This document shows, in pieces, positions 1 to 10,224 of a stretch of 64,000 bases of DNA; the stretch's first letter is position 1; every line of letters begins with the position of its first letter. The position numbers and the translations under genes are program-made. The DNA is from Aldehydirespirator sp965221215 (lineage in GTDB: Bacteria; Actinomycetota; Acidimicrobiia; Acidimicrobiales; Aldehydirespiratoraceae): positions 3,162,001 to 3,226,000 of the forward strand of contig OZ244872.1 in assembly GCA_965221215.1 (NCBI GenBank). The letters run 5' to 3'. The notes under the pieces were generated by a model. That model made no database searches. It saw only the letters and a program-made list of their open reading frames with translations, and was not told the origin of the DNA.

Positions 1-1544
1 CCTCCGGTGGCCAGCAGGGCGACCACGGCCGGGTCGGTCACGTCGAAGATCAGGCCGGGCAGCAGCCCGAACAGCACGATGCCCACCAGCAGCGGGGTCC
101 AGGCCAGCCACTCGGTGCGGGTCACGTCGACGATCTCGTCGCTGTCGGCGAACTCGTCGGAGGGCTTGCCCATGGCGGTGCGCTGCAGCAGCCACAGCAG
201 GTAGCCCGCGGCCAGCACCGTCCCCACCGCGGCCACCACCATGTAGGTGCGGAACGTCTCGACCGGCAGGCCCTCCGCGGGCGAGTAGGCCGACAGGATG
301 GCGGGGAACTCGCCCCAGAAGCCGGCCAGGCCGGGCAGCCCCAGCGACGCCATCGAGCAGAGCCCCAGGATCCAGCCCAGGCGGGGGGCCTGCACCAGCA
401 GCCCTCCCAGCCGGCGGATCTCCAGCGTGTGGTAGCGCTCCTTCACCGAGCCGGCCACGAAGAACAGCATCCCGGTGATGATCCCGTGGGCGACCATGCC
501 GAAGATGGCGGCGTTGATGCCGAAGTCGGTGAGGGTGGCGATGCCCAGCATCACGAAGCCCATGTGGGCCACCGACGAGAACGCGATCAGGCGCTTCATG
601 TCGGTCTGGGCCAGGCACCCCAGCGCGCCGTAGATGATGCCGATCACCGCCAGCAGGCCGATCCACGGCGCCCAGGTCTCGGCGCCGTCGGGCAGCATCG
701 GCACCGCGATGCGCACGAACCCGTAGGTGCCCAGCTTCAACAGCACCGCGGCCAGGATCACCGACCCCACCGTGGGCGCCTCGGTGTGGGCGTCGGGCAG
801 CCAGGTGTGGAACGGGAACATCGGCACCTTCACCCCGAAGCCGATGAACATGCCCGCGAAGATCCAGACCTGGGTGGAGCCAACGATGCCCGCGCCGGCC
901 ACATCGGACAGGACCCGCATGTCGAAGGTGCGCAGCGACTCGCCGGTGGCCGGATCGGTCGACAGGAAGAACAGGGCCAGGAACGACAGCAGCATCAGCG
1001 CCGAGCCGAACAGCGTGAACAGGAAGAACTTGAGCGAGGCGTAGCGCCGGTTCTCGCCGCCCCACACCGCGATCATGAAGAACATCGGCAGCAGCACGAC
1101 TTCGAAGAACACGAAGAACAGGATCAGGTCCTGGGCCACGAAGGTGCCCACCATGCCCGTCTCGAGAATGAGCATGAGGATGAAGAACGCCTTGGGGTTG
1201 CCCGGCTCGGGTATGTGGTCCCAGGAGTAGACCACGCACAGCGGCACCACCACCAGCGTGAGGGCCAGCAGCGGCAGCGAGATGCCGTCGAGGCCGAGGA
1301 TGTAGCGGCTGTTGATCACCTCGATCCAGCGGGCGTCGACCACGAACTGCAGGGCGCCGGCGTCGCCGTAGTCGAAGTCGATCAGCAGCAGGCCGCCGAT
1401 CACCATCGCCAGCAGCGACGACAGCAGGGCCAGCTGTTTGATGGCCTGCTCCTCGGCGGCGGGGACCGCCATCATCACCAGCGCCCCGACCAGCGGGACG
1501 AAGGTGACCAGGGTCAGGCCCCAATCGTTGAGAAAGTCGGTCAT
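1..1544 (-). CDS. nuoM: NADH-quinone oxidoreductase subunit M, first complex I copy (3'-truncated by window edge)
   Basis: Proton-pumping antiporter-like membrane subunit of complex I. Reading the complement from ATG at 1544 gives MTDFLNDWGLTLVTF followed by many hydrophobic helices. Family landmarks are visible, such as FFVFFEVVLLPMFFMI, FPFHTWLPDAHTEAPT and LIAFSSVAHMGFVMLG. About 514 codons are present and the C-terminus lies outside the window. It is the most downstream gene seen of the nuoABCDHIJKLM operon; nuoN would be expected beyond the edge. It is separated from nuoL by a 49-nt gap filled by a bridging mini-ORF whose TGA overlaps this ATG. Confidence 0.95.
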   Translation of the reverse strand, partial: MTDFLNDWGLTLVTFVPLVGALVMMAVPAAEEQAIKQLALLSSLLAMVIGGLLLIDFDYGDAGALQFVVDARWIEVINSRYILGLDGISLPLLALTLVVVPLCVVYSWDHIPEPGNPKAFFILMLILETGMVGTFVAQDLILFFVFFEVVLLPMFFMIAVWGGENRRYASLKFFLFTLFGSALMLLSFLALFFLSTDPATGESLRTFDMRVLSDVAGAGIVGSTQVWIFAGMFIGFGVKVPMFPFHTWLPDAHTEAPTVGSVILAAVLLKLGTYGFVRIAVPMLPDGAETWAPWIGLLAVIGIIYGALGCLAQTDMKRLIAFSSVAHMGFVMLGIATLTDFGINAAIFGMVAHGIITGMLFFVAGSVKERYHTLEIRRLGGLLVQAPRLGWILGLCSMASLGLPGLAGFWGEFPAILSAYSPAEGLPVETFRTYMVVAAVGTVLAAGYLLWLLQRTAMGKPSDEFADSDEIVDVTRTEWLAWTPLLVGIVLFGLLPGLIFDVTDPAVVALLATG

Positions 1545-1593
1545 GGTCGGGTCCTAAGGGCTCCTGGGGTTCTGGGGGGTCGAGTGGTGGGGG

Positions 1594-1597
<4 letters not shown>
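1541..1597 (-). other. Bridging mini-ORF, nuoL/nuoM junction (first copy)
   Basis: Eighteen codons, VTPTTRPPRTPGALRTRP. The GTG overlaps the nuoL stop as GTGA and the TGA overlaps the nuoM ATG as ATGA, so the whole intercistronic gap is open in one frame with four-base overlaps at both ends. It is proline- and arginine-rich and probably has no peptide function. A translation-coupling role is inference. Confidence 0.5.
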
Positions 1598-3752
<2,155 letters not shown>

Positions 3753-3756
<4 letters not shown>

Positions 3757-4052
3757 CCCTTGAGCAGATCGGCCTCGGTGAGGTCGATGCTTCGCCGGTT
3801 GCGGTAGATGAGCAGCACGATGGCCAGGCCGATGCCCACCTCGGCCGCGGCCACCGCGATCACGAACAGGGCGAACACCTCGCCGGCCACATGGTCGCGG
3901 AAGGCGCCGAAGGCCACCAGGTTGATGTTGACGGAGTTGAGGATGATCTCCACCGACATCAGCACCATGATCCCGTTGCGGCGGGCCAGCACGCCGTACA
4001 CGCCGATGCAGAACAGAATGGCGGCCAACAACAGGAACTGATTGAGGATCAT
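3753..4052 (-). CDS. nuoK: NADH-quinone oxidoreductase subunit K, first copy
   Basis: Small three-helix membrane subunit (MrpC homologue), 99 residues, the family's usual length. The middle of the protein carries the conserved membrane glutamate in MSVEIILNSVNINLVAFG and the second one in AVAAAEVGIGLAIVLLIYR. It lies ten bases after nuoJ without a bridging ORF and overlaps nuoL by ATGA. The C-terminus TEADLLKG resembles that of the second nuoK in the window. Confidence 0.97.
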
Positions 4053-4062
4053 GGCAGCCCTG

Positions 4063-4569
4063 CTATTCCTTGCGGGCCACGACGATGGCGCCGATCAGGG
4101 CGGCCAGCAGCAGCACCGACACCGCCTCGAAGGCCACGATGTACTGGCTGAAGATGGCGTCGGACACCTCGCCGAAGCGCTGGGGCTCGTCGATCACCAG
4201 CCGGGTGTCGGAGTAGCTGTCGATCAGGGCGATGCCCATCACCACTGCCAGCAGCACCGCCACCAGGGCGGCCATGAGCCGCTTCTCGCCCGCCACCGAG
4301 TCGTCGTCGCCCATCGAGGCCTTGGTGAGCATGATCCCGAACAGGAACAGCACGATGATGGCCCCGATGTACACCAGCACCTGGGTGACGGCTACGAACT
4401 CCGAGCCGAGCAGGATGAACTGGGCCGCCGCCCCGGCCAGCACCAGCACCAGCCACAGCGCGGCGTGGACCACGTTGCGGGTGGTGACGCAGCGGATGGC
4501 GGAGACGATCATCACCAGCGCGATCGCGCCGAAGAACACGTTCTGGGCCACGAACAGGTCGCCGCTCAT
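4063..4569 (-). CDS. nuoJ: NADH-quinone oxidoreductase subunit J, first copy
   Basis: Membrane subunit of 168 residues with five predicted helices. Conserved VTQVLVYIGAIIVLFLFGIML marks the family (helix with the mobile pi-bulge region in characterised complexes). The reading frame is open further upstream, but ATG 4569 (MSGDLFVAQNVFFG) is the natural start because it overlaps a mini-ORF stop as ATGA and matches the family N-terminus. Next gene is nuoK, ten bases downstream. Confidence 0.96.
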   Translation of the reverse strand: MSGDLFVAQNVFFGAIALVMIVSAIRCVTTRNVVHAALWLVLVLAGAAAQFILLGSEFVAVTQVLVYIGAIIVLFLFGIMLTKASMGDDDSVAGEKRLMAALVAVLLAVVMGIALIDSYSDTRLVIDEPQRFGEVSDAIFSQYIVAFEAVSVLLLAALIGAIVVARKE

Positions 4570-4601
4570 GTGGGGGGCACCTCGGCCGTGCGGGCGCTCA
4601 T
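4566..4601 (-). other. Bridging mini-ORF, nuoI/nuoJ junction (tandem duplication)
   Basis: Eleven codons, MSARTAEVPPT. Its ATG overlaps the nuoI stop (ATGA) and its TGA overlaps the nuoJ ATG (ATGA). It begins like NuoJ (MSGD) and ends like NuoI (KVPPT), so it is a 32-bp tandem duplication of the original junction with the stop/start overlap kept at both copies. Confidence 0.6.
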
Positions 4602-5140
4602 GTCGGGGGGACCTTGAGCTTCTTGGCGGTTGAGCCCGACTCGTAGTCCTCGAAGTCGGGGACGGTCTCCATCCACTCGGCCAGCCGCTCCTTGTCGTGG
4701 AGCAGGTCGGCGATGCGGGGCTCGGAGAACTCGTACTCGGGGCTCCAGAACAGGGCCTCGAACGGGCACACGTCCACGCAGATGCCACAGAACATGCACA
4801 GCGCGTAGTCGATGTCGAAGCGGTCGAGCTTGTTGACCTGCCTCGGCTTGCCTCCGGCCCGGCGGGGCGGGGCCTTTTCCTTGTGGCCCTCGATGTAGAT
4901 GCACCAGTCGGGGCACTCTCGGGCGCACAGCATGCAGGCGGTGCAGTTGCCCTCGTGCAGGGCGATCACGCCCCGAGCACGGGTGGGCGGCGCCTCCTTG
5001 ACGTGGGGGTACTGCACGGTGGCCGCGCCCTTCGACGGCGCGGGCATGAGCGTGCGCATCCCCCGCTTGGGGAACACGGTGCGCACAATGGTCGAGCCGG
5101 TCACAGCCAGCCCCTTGACAAGCCCCGGTACCAGCGCCAT
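4598..5140 (-). CDS. nuoI: NADH-quinone oxidoreductase subunit I, first copy (2x[4Fe-4S])
   Basis: Peripheral-arm iron-sulphur subunit that passes electrons toward NuoB. Two ferredoxin cluster motifs are visible: CTACMLCARECPDWC and CMFCGICVDVCPFEA, giving eight cysteines for clusters N6a and N6b. About 180 residues, normal length. The ATG at 5140 overlaps the nuoH stop as TGATG; a GTG one codon earlier is a less likely start. Unlike the second NuoI it has no long acidic C-terminal tail. Confidence 0.97.
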   Translation of the reverse strand: MALVPGLVKGLAVTGSTIVRTVFPKRGMRTLMPAPSKGAATVQYPHVKEAPPTRARGVIALHEGNCTACMLCARECPDWCIYIEGHKEKAPPRRAGGKPRQVNKLDRFDIDYALCMFCGICVDVCPFEALFWSPEYEFSEPRIADLLHDKERLAEWMETVPDFEDYESGSTAKKLKVPPT

Positions 5141-6171
5141 CACACCACCACCTTGAGCACTCCGGTCACCACGATGTTGGCCAGCGCCAGCGGCACCAGG
5201 AACTTCCAGGCCAGGCGCTGGAGCTGGTCCTCGCGGAAGCGGGGGAACGTGAACCGCACCCAGAAGACCACGAACGTCAACAGCACCACCTTGCCGAACA
5301 GCACCAGCGGGCCGATCACGTTGAGCAGGTTGTCGGCCGGGTCGAGGCCGGGCACGTACCAGCCGCCCAGGAACAGCACCGCGGCGATGGCCGAGAACAC
5401 GCCCGCGGTGGCGAACTCGCCGATGAAGAACAGCAGGAACCGCAGCCCCGAGTACTCGGTCATGTAGCCGGTGACCAGCTCCGACTCGGCCACCGGCATG
5501 TCGAACGGGGTCTGGGTGAGCTCGGCCTGCATGGCGACCATGAAGATCAAGAAGCCCACGAACTGGGTGAGGATGAACGGGTTGCCGATCGCCCCCCAGC
5601 CGAAGATCTCACCGTCGGCCTGGGCCAGCACGATCCCCTGAAGGTTCATGGTCTCGGCCTGGATCACCACGCCCACCACCGCCAGCAGCAGCGGCAGCTC
5701 GTAGGCGATGAGCTGGCCGGTGGCCCGCAGCCCGCCCAGCAGCGAGTACTTGGAGGCCGAGCCCCAGCCGGCCATGAGGATGCCGATAACCGACACCGAG
5801 CTGACCGCCATGGCCAGGTACACCCCCAGGTCGTTGGAGATGAACCAGGCGTCGGGGCCGCCCGGCAGCACCACCAGCAGCAGGAAGGTGGAGGTGAGCA
5901 CCACGAACGGGGCGGCCTTGAACACGAAGCGGTCGGCCCGGCGGGGGACGATGTCCTCCTTCTGGAGGAACTTGCCGATCTCGGCCGCGAGCTGCAGCGA
6001 GCCGTAGGGGCCGGCCTCCATGGGGCCGAGCCGGCTCTGCATGAAGCTCACCATCTTGAATAGATGGGCGTACACCAGCGTTCCCGCCACCAGCAGCACC
6101 GCCACCAGGCCCGCGGCCACCCTAATCGAGGTGACCTGCCAGTACGACAGCTCCGACAGCACCCCGATCAT
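5140..6171 (-). CDS. nuoH: NADH-quinone oxidoreductase subunit H, first copy
   Basis: Membrane subunit forming most of the quinone chamber, 343 residues with eight or more helices. Conserved segments include MQSRLGPMEAGPYGSLQLA, FLQKEDIVPRRADRFVF, AELTQTPFDMPVAESELV and TEYSGLRFLLFFIGEF. In this operon it follows nuoD directly because nuoE, F and G are absent. Its ATG overlaps the stop of a seven-codon mini-ORF. Confidence 0.97.
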   Translation of the reverse strand: MIGVLSELSYWQVTSIRVAAGLVAVLLVAGTLVYAHLFKMVSFMQSRLGPMEAGPYGSLQLAAEIGKFLQKEDIVPRRADRFVFKAAPFVVLTSTFLLLVVLPGGPDAWFISNDLGVYLAMAVSSVSVIGILMAGWGSASKYSLLGGLRATGQLIAYELPLLLAVVGVVIQAETMNLQGIVLAQADGEIFGWGAIGNPFILTQFVGFLIFMVAMQAELTQTPFDMPVAESELVTGYMTEYSGLRFLLFFIGEFATAGVFSAIAAVLFLGGWYVPGLDPADNLLNVIGPLVLFGKVVLLTFVVFWVRFTFPRFREDQLQRLAWKFLVPLALANIVVTGVLKVVV

Positions 6172-6191
6172 CGGGCAGCTCCGGTGGTCAT
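6168..6191 (-). other. Bridging mini-ORF, nuoD/nuoH junction
   Basis: Seven codons, MTTGAAR. ATG overlaps the nuoD stop (CGATGA) and its TGA overlaps the nuoH ATG (again CGATGA), a 20-bp junction repeat. It is too short to be a likely functional peptide and is listed because it shares the architecture of the other junctions. Confidence 0.45.
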
Positions 6192-7357
6192 CGGTCGATG
6201 TCTCCGAGGATGAAGTAGAGGCTGCCCAGGATGGTGATGATGTCGGGCACGTAGACCCCCTTGAGCAGCCACGGCGTGATCGACACGTTGGAGAACGACG
6301 CCGAGCGGATCTTCACCCGGAAGGGGAACAGGTCGCCCTTGGACACCACGTAGTAGCCCATCACGCCCAGCGGGTTCTCGGTCTCCACGCAGGCCTCGCC
6401 GGCGGGCACCTTGATGATGACGGGCACCTTGGCCATGATCGGCCCCGACGGGATCGCGTCGAGAAGCTGGTCGACGATCTTGGTGGCCTCGCGGGTCTCC
6501 TGCAGGCGTACCCAGAACCGGGCGAACGAGTCGCCGTCGGGATGGGTCCACACCTTCCAGTCGACCTGGTCGTGGACCAGCCCGCAGGGGCTGTCGCGGC
6601 GCAGGTCCCAGTCCACCCCCGATGCCCGGATGTTGGCCCCGGTCAACCCGTACGACAGCCCGACGTCGGCCGGGATCACCCCGATGCCCCGAGTGCGGGC
6701 CTGGAAGATCTCGTTGCCCTCGACCAGTTCCTCGATCTGGTCGCAGAAGGCCCGGATCTTGCCCATGGCCCGGCGGGTCTCGGCCACCCAGCCGGCCGGG
6801 AGGTCGTCTTTGAGGCCGCCGATCCGGTCGAAGTTGGGGTGGAAGCGCCCGCCGGTGGCCGCCTCGATCTGGTTGAGCACATGCTCGCGGTCGCGGAAGG
6901 CGAAGAACACCGGGGTGATGGCCCCCACCTGCACCGCCATGTCGCCCAGGAACAGGGTGACGTTGGCGATGCGGCTCAACTCGAAGAGGATGGTGCGGAT
7001 CCACTGGGCCCGGGGCGGGGCCTCCACCTCCATGAGCTGCTCGGCGGCCAGGATGAACGGCACCTCGTTGGCGAAGCTGCCCAGCCAGTCGATGCGGTTG
7101 ATCAGGGTGGTCACCTGCGGGTAGGTCCGCACCTCGGCCAGCTTCTCGTAGCCCCGGTGCATGTAGCCCATGACCGGCTCGGCCGACACCACCTGCTCGC
7201 CGTCGAGCTTGGCCACGATGCGCAGCGTGCCGTGGGTGGCCGGATGCTGGGGGCCGATGTTGAGGGTCATGCCCTCGGTCTCGATCTCGAGGTTGACCCG
7301 GGCGTCGGCGGCCTGGGCTGCGATGTAGCTGAGCTGCTGGCGCTCGGTGACGGTCAC
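6188..7357 (-). CDS. nuoD: NADH-quinone oxidoreductase subunit D, first copy
   Basis: The 49-kDa subunit, which forms the quinone-reducing site with NuoB; 389 residues. Recognisable segments are MTLNIGPQHPATHGTLRIV, GYMHRGYEKLAEVRTYPQV and the C-terminal LGSLYFILGDIDR. The cluster-binding cysteines of hydrogenase large subunits are absent, as expected for NuoD. The GTG start overlaps the nuoC stop as GTGA. Confidence 0.96.
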   Translation of the reverse strand: MTVTERQQLSYIAAQAADARVNLEIETEGMTLNIGPQHPATHGTLRIVAKLDGEQVVSAEPVMGYMHRGYEKLAEVRTYPQVTTLINRIDWLGSFANEVPFILAAEQLMEVEAPPRAQWIRTILFELSRIANVTLFLGDMAVQVGAITPVFFAFRDREHVLNQIEAATGGRFHPNFDRIGGLKDDLPAGWVAETRRAMGKIRAFCDQIEELVEGNEIFQARTRGIGVIPADVGLSYGLTGANIRASGVDWDLRRDSPCGLVHDQVDWKVWTHPDGDSFARFWVRLQETREATKIVDQLLDAIPSGPIMAKVPVIIKVPAGEACVETENPLGVMGYYVVSKGDLFPFRVKIRSASFSNVSITPWLLKGVYVPDIITILGSLYFILGDIDR

Positions 7358-8043
7358 GATGCGCCGGCCTTGCCGCCGTTGGCCTCGGGCATCAGCTCCA
7401 CGTCTACGAGGCCGGGCCAGGGCTTCACCCGGCGGGCCAGCAGCGGATAGTCCTTGCGCAGCGGATGGCCCTCGAACTCGCCGGGGAGATATATGTGGCG
7501 CAGCCCGGGGTGGCCGTCGAAGTCGATCCCGAACATCTCCCAGGCCTCGCGCTCGTGCCAGTCGGCGCCGGAATAGACCGGCACCCAGCTTGGGGCCCGC
7601 AGGTCGTCGTCGGGCAGGTCGGCCTTGGCGATCACGGAGCGGCCCGAGGCCACGTCGTTCACCCTGGCCAGCAGCTGAAAGCGGGTGTCGCCGCCGGCCG
7701 CCCCGGTCTCCGCAGGCGGGGGCTCGGCGGGCTCAGGCGGGTCGAGCGCGTTGTCCACCGCGCTGTCCATGTCTCGCCCGAACGGCGACGGCAGCCAGTC
7801 GATGGCCGAGAGGAAGTTGAAGAAGGCGAATCCCTCGTCGTCGCGCAGCCGGCGGGCGAGGTCGGACCAGGCGTCGCGCTCCACCCGCACCCAGATGGTG
7901 CCGCGGTCGGTGTGCCACTCGACGAGGCCGTCGCCCAGCGCGCCAACCAGGCGCTCAACCAGCGCCTCGGCCTCGGCCGCTTCGTCGGTGTCAGCGGTTG
8001 TGTCGGCGGCTTCGGCGGTGTCAGTCGACGACAATCGGCTCAC
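7354..8043 (-). CDS. nuoC: NADH-quinone oxidoreductase subunit C, first copy
   Basis: The 30-kDa peripheral subunit, 229 residues. The signature is ADWHEREAWEMFGIDFDGH followed by GHPLRKDYPL near the C-terminus. The centre carries a proline/alanine-rich insert (PPEPAEPPPAETG) not needed by the family. The GTG at 8043 lies inside the last codons of nuoB, giving a 23-base overlap; a GGAGG lies immediately before it, which is unusually close, so a slightly later start is possible. Confidence 0.93.
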   Translation of the reverse strand: MSRLSSTDTAEAADTTADTDEAAEAEALVERLVGALGDGLVEWHTDRGTIWVRVERDAWSDLARRLRDDEGFAFFNFLSAIDWLPSPFGRDMDSAVDNALDPPEPAEPPPAETGAAGGDTRFQLLARVNDVASGRSVIAKADLPDDDLRAPSWVPVYSGADWHEREAWEMFGIDFDGHPGLRHIYLPGEFEGHPLRKDYPLLARRVKPWPGLVDVELMPEANGGKAGAS

Positions 8044-8521
8044 CCCTCCAACGCTCGCCCATGTCCTCGTTCTGGATGCGCTCCTGCAACATGACGATCC
8101 CCTCGAGCAGGGCCTCGGGGCGGGGCGGGCAGCCGGGCACGTACACGTCCACCGGCACGACCTGGTCGACGCCCTTGGTGACCGAGTAGCTGTCCCAGTA
8201 GGGGCCGCCGCAGTTGGCGCACGACCCCATCGAGATGACGTATTTGGGATCGGGCATCTGCTCGTAGAGGCGGCGCACCGACGGCGCCATCTTGTCGGTG
8301 ACGGTGCCGGAGATCACCACCAGATCGGCTTGGCGCGGGCTGGCCGGCAGGGGGATCACCCCGAGGCGCATGACGTCGTAGCGGGGCGAGCCGAAGGCCG
8401 CGCCCATCTCGATGGCGCAGCAGGCCAGGCCCCACTGGTACACCCACAGCGAGTACTTGCGGCTCATGTTGAGCAGCGTCGACAGCGGCTTGGGCACCTT
8501 GCCCGACTCGACTAGGCCCAT
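8021..8521 (-). CDS. nuoB: NADH-quinone oxidoreductase subunit B, first copy (cluster N2)
   Basis: Holds the terminal [4Fe-4S] cluster N2 next to the quinone site. The ligand cysteines are visible in WGLACCAIEM, SMGSCANCGG and YVPGCPPRPE. Length 166, normal for the family. The ATG at 8521 overlaps the stop of a junction mini-ORF as TGATG. Confidence 0.97.
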   Translation of the reverse strand: MGLVESGKVPKPLSTLLNMSRKYSLWVYQWGLACCAIEMGAAFGSPRYDVMRLGVIPLPASPRQADLVVISGTVTDKMAPSVRRLYEQMPDPKYVISMGSCANCGGPYWDSYSVTKGVDQVVPVDVYVPGCPPRPEALLEGIVMLQERIQNEDMGERWRGEPIVVD

Positions 8522-8595
8522 CAGGATCCGCCCGTCGAGCGGGTTGCCGTTAGACCCGCTTCAATCCCCGTCGAGCGGGTCGCGGTCAGACCCAT
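8521..8595 (-). other. Bridging mini-ORF, nuoA/nuoB junction
   Basis: Twenty-four codons starting MGLTATRSTG and repeating the GLTATRSTG block. Its ATG lies out of frame inside the last nuoA codons, and it ends TGATG on the nuoB start. NuoB also begins MGL, so the ORF looks like a decayed duplicate of the nuoA end plus nuoB start. Confidence 0.5.
8532..8593. repeat. Two-copy 26-bp tandem repeat at the nuoA/nuoB junction
   Basis: Two near-identical blocks, 8532-8557 and 8568-8593, each beginning CCGTCGAGCGGGT and ending AGACCC, spaced 36 bp apart. The second copy runs into the last codons of nuoA. This is a 36-bp tandem duplication in the intercistronic gap. Confidence 0.85.
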
Positions 8596-8951
8596 CTCAG
8601 CATCCTCTTGCGCCAGGCATAGAGCAGGCCGAGGAGCAGGATGAAGATGAAGATGGCCATCTCCACGAGGCCGAACACCCCGTAGGCCTCCAGGCGGGCG
8701 GCCCAAGGGAAGATGAACACGGCCTCCACGTCGAACAGCACGAACAGCAGGGCGAAGACGTAGTAGCGGATGTTGGCCTGCGACCACATGTCGCCGATGG
8801 GGTCGACGCCGGACTCGTAGTTCTCCATCTTGGCGGCACTGGGACGAGACGGCCGCAGGATCCGGCCCGCACCCAGCAGCGCGGCCACGATGGCGGCGCC
8901 GACTGCGCCGAAGATGCCGACGGTCAGATAGGTGCGCAGGAACTCCGACAC
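8586..8951 (-). CDS. nuoA: NADH-quinone oxidoreductase subunit A, first copy
   Basis: Three-helix membrane subunit of 121 residues and the first nuo gene of this operon. The conserved loop YESGVDPIGDMWSQANIRYY and helix LLFVLFDVEAVFIFPWA are the family signature. Upstream gene 9034-9510 is on the same strand with an 82-bp gap, so the operon may begin further upstream than nuoA. Confidence 0.96.
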   Translation of the reverse strand: MSEFLRTYLTVGIFGAVGAAIVAALLGAGRILRPSRPSAAKMENYESGVDPIGDMWSQANIRYYVFALLFVLFDVEAVFIFPWAARLEAYGVFGLVEMAIFIFILLLGLLYAWRKRMLRWV

Positions 8952-9033
8952 GGGCCGGAAGCTTACCGGCGAGCCGACCCGCGACGCGTCAGCCGAGGAG
9001 CACCCTCAGGCTGCCGATGCCGGGAGGGGCGTC

Positions 9034-9510
9034 TCAGCCGAAGAGCACCACCTTGCGGGCCATCCAGGCCGCGGTGCCCGACAGCACGGTCGCCGGCGCC
9101 GGAACCCAGATCACTGCGGCCAAGCGGGTGCCGGCGGTGGTTCCGTACGACGATGTGGTCAGGATGTTGACCGTCAGGACTACGCCCATCACCGCCACCG
9201 CCGCGGCCGCCCAGAACACCCACTTGCGCAGTCGGGGGACCATGTCCGCGGCGGGGGTGGTGCACACTGCCACGGCCGAGCCGAGCAGAAGCAGCCCGGT
9301 CAGAGCGTTGACGTTGGTGAGAGCCTGGAATAGGCCCGACCACTGCCAGTACTCGTGGTCCAGAGTGGTGTAGCGAACCATCGGACCGACGAGGTGCAGC
9401 AGCGCGGCAACCAGCAGCACCACGACCAGGATCTCGCGTGCCTCGTCCCAGGCCACGGCTGACGCTCGCCGATCGTCGCCGTTATCCATGGCGTGCTTCC
9501 AATGCTTCAA
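9034..9510 (-). CDS. Hypothetical four-helix membrane protein
   Basis: 158 residues with a charged N-terminus followed by about four hydrophobic helices (ILVVVLLVAALLHLV, ALTGLLLLGSAVAV, WVFWAAAAVAVMGVVL, VIWVPAPATVLSG). No family recognised. It lies upstream of nuoA on the same strand and may be co-transcribed. ATG 9510 and ATG 9489 are both possible starts. Its final codons (GTGCTCTTCGGCTGA) are repeated with two changes 45 bp downstream, around 8989, a junction duplication like those between the nuo genes. Confidence 0.7.
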   Translation of the reverse strand: MKHWKHAMDNGDDRRASAVAWDEAREILVVVLLVAALLHLVGPMVRYTTLDHEYWQWSGLFQALTNVNALTGLLLLGSAVAVCTTPAADMVPRLRKWVFWAAAAVAVMGVVLTVNILTTSSYGTTAGTRLAAVIWVPAPATVLSGTAAWMARKVVLFG

Positions 9511-9574
9511 CCCGCCGACACGGTAGCGGCGGACTCAGATGTCAGGGACCGGCGGCAGCCCCGCCGGGATCTCT

Positions 9575-9684
9575 AGAGGTCGCACAGATAGGTGAGAGCC
9601 CATAGCGTCGCAGCAATGTCATTCCCGCTCTTGTTCGCTGCGCTCACGGGCCGCTCGGGCCACGGCCTCGCAAGCTCGGCCTCT
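9575..9684. repeat. Intergenic inverted-end repeat element, copy 1
   Basis: This ~110-bp element sits between the STAS gene and the membrane-protein gene. It matches the reverse complement of 48980-49116 over most of its length, including the shared block TTGTTCGCTGCGCTCACGGG followed by CCGCTCGGGCCACGGCCTCG. Its ends are inverted (AGAGG... and ...GCTCGGCCTCT), although the right end has lost part of the repeat. The STAS stop codon lies at its edge. Confidence 0.7.
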
Positions 9685-10022
9685 CAGCCTCCGACCCCGG
9701 CCAGCGCGTCGGCGCGCGATCCGTGGACCGGGATGATCTTGTCGAACCCGCTGATCTCGAAGATCTCTCGGATCGAGTCCGACAGCGAGCACACGGCCAT
9801 CTTGGCGTTCTGCTTCTGGAGCGTCTTGGCCACCAGCAGAACCACACGCAAGCCGGCGCTGCTGATGTACGAGATGCCTTCGAAATCGAGCACCATCCCG
9901 GTGTCGTCGGGGGTGATGGCGGCCTCCAGCGCCTCGTGGAACTCAAGGGCGTTGGCGCCATCGACGCGGCCCTCCGCCACTGCAATCAACGCGCCCCCCT
10001 GCCTGTCAGTGCTGATGTTCAA
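9684..10022 (-). CDS. STAS-domain anti-anti-sigma factor-like protein
   Basis: 112 residues forming a single STAS domain. The family motif YISSAGLRVVLL contains the serine that a partner kinase/anti-sigma factor phosphorylates in SpoIIAA-type antagonists. It is likely to regulate an alternative sigma factor or a phosphatase/kinase partner, but no anti-sigma kinase gene lies in this window. Divergent from the antiporter gene at 10225, with about 200 bp between them. Confidence 0.88.
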   Translation of the reverse strand: MNISTDRQGGALIAVAEGRVDGANALEFHEALEAAITPDDTGMVLDFEGISYISSAGLRVVLLVAKTLQKQNAKMAVCSLSDSIREIFEISGFDKIIPVHGSRADALAGVGG

Positions 10023-10224
10023 TGGTCCGAGTCTCCTCCGTGTGCATCCGACCGTCGGCTAGCCGTGGCCGCTGGGCTCGGGCGACATAGTAACGGTCCG
10101 GCGCGGCGCGCGCCTACCGAGCGGCCGATACGGCTCCGGCTCGGCCTCTGACTCCGACCCCTGGCGGACCGGCTACTAGTGTCACCCGGCGGTCTTCGCG
10201 GGCGAATAGGGAGGCACACACCGA
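10023..10224. promoter_or_regulatory. Divergent intergenic region, STAS gene / antiporter gene
   Basis: About 200 bp between divergent starts, so promoters for both directions must lie here; no clear -35/-10 pair stands out. A degenerate member of the repeat family lies at about 10119-10151 (CGAGCGGCCGAT... ending GGCTCGGCCTCTG), related to the repeats at 11997 and 12069. Confidence 0.4.
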
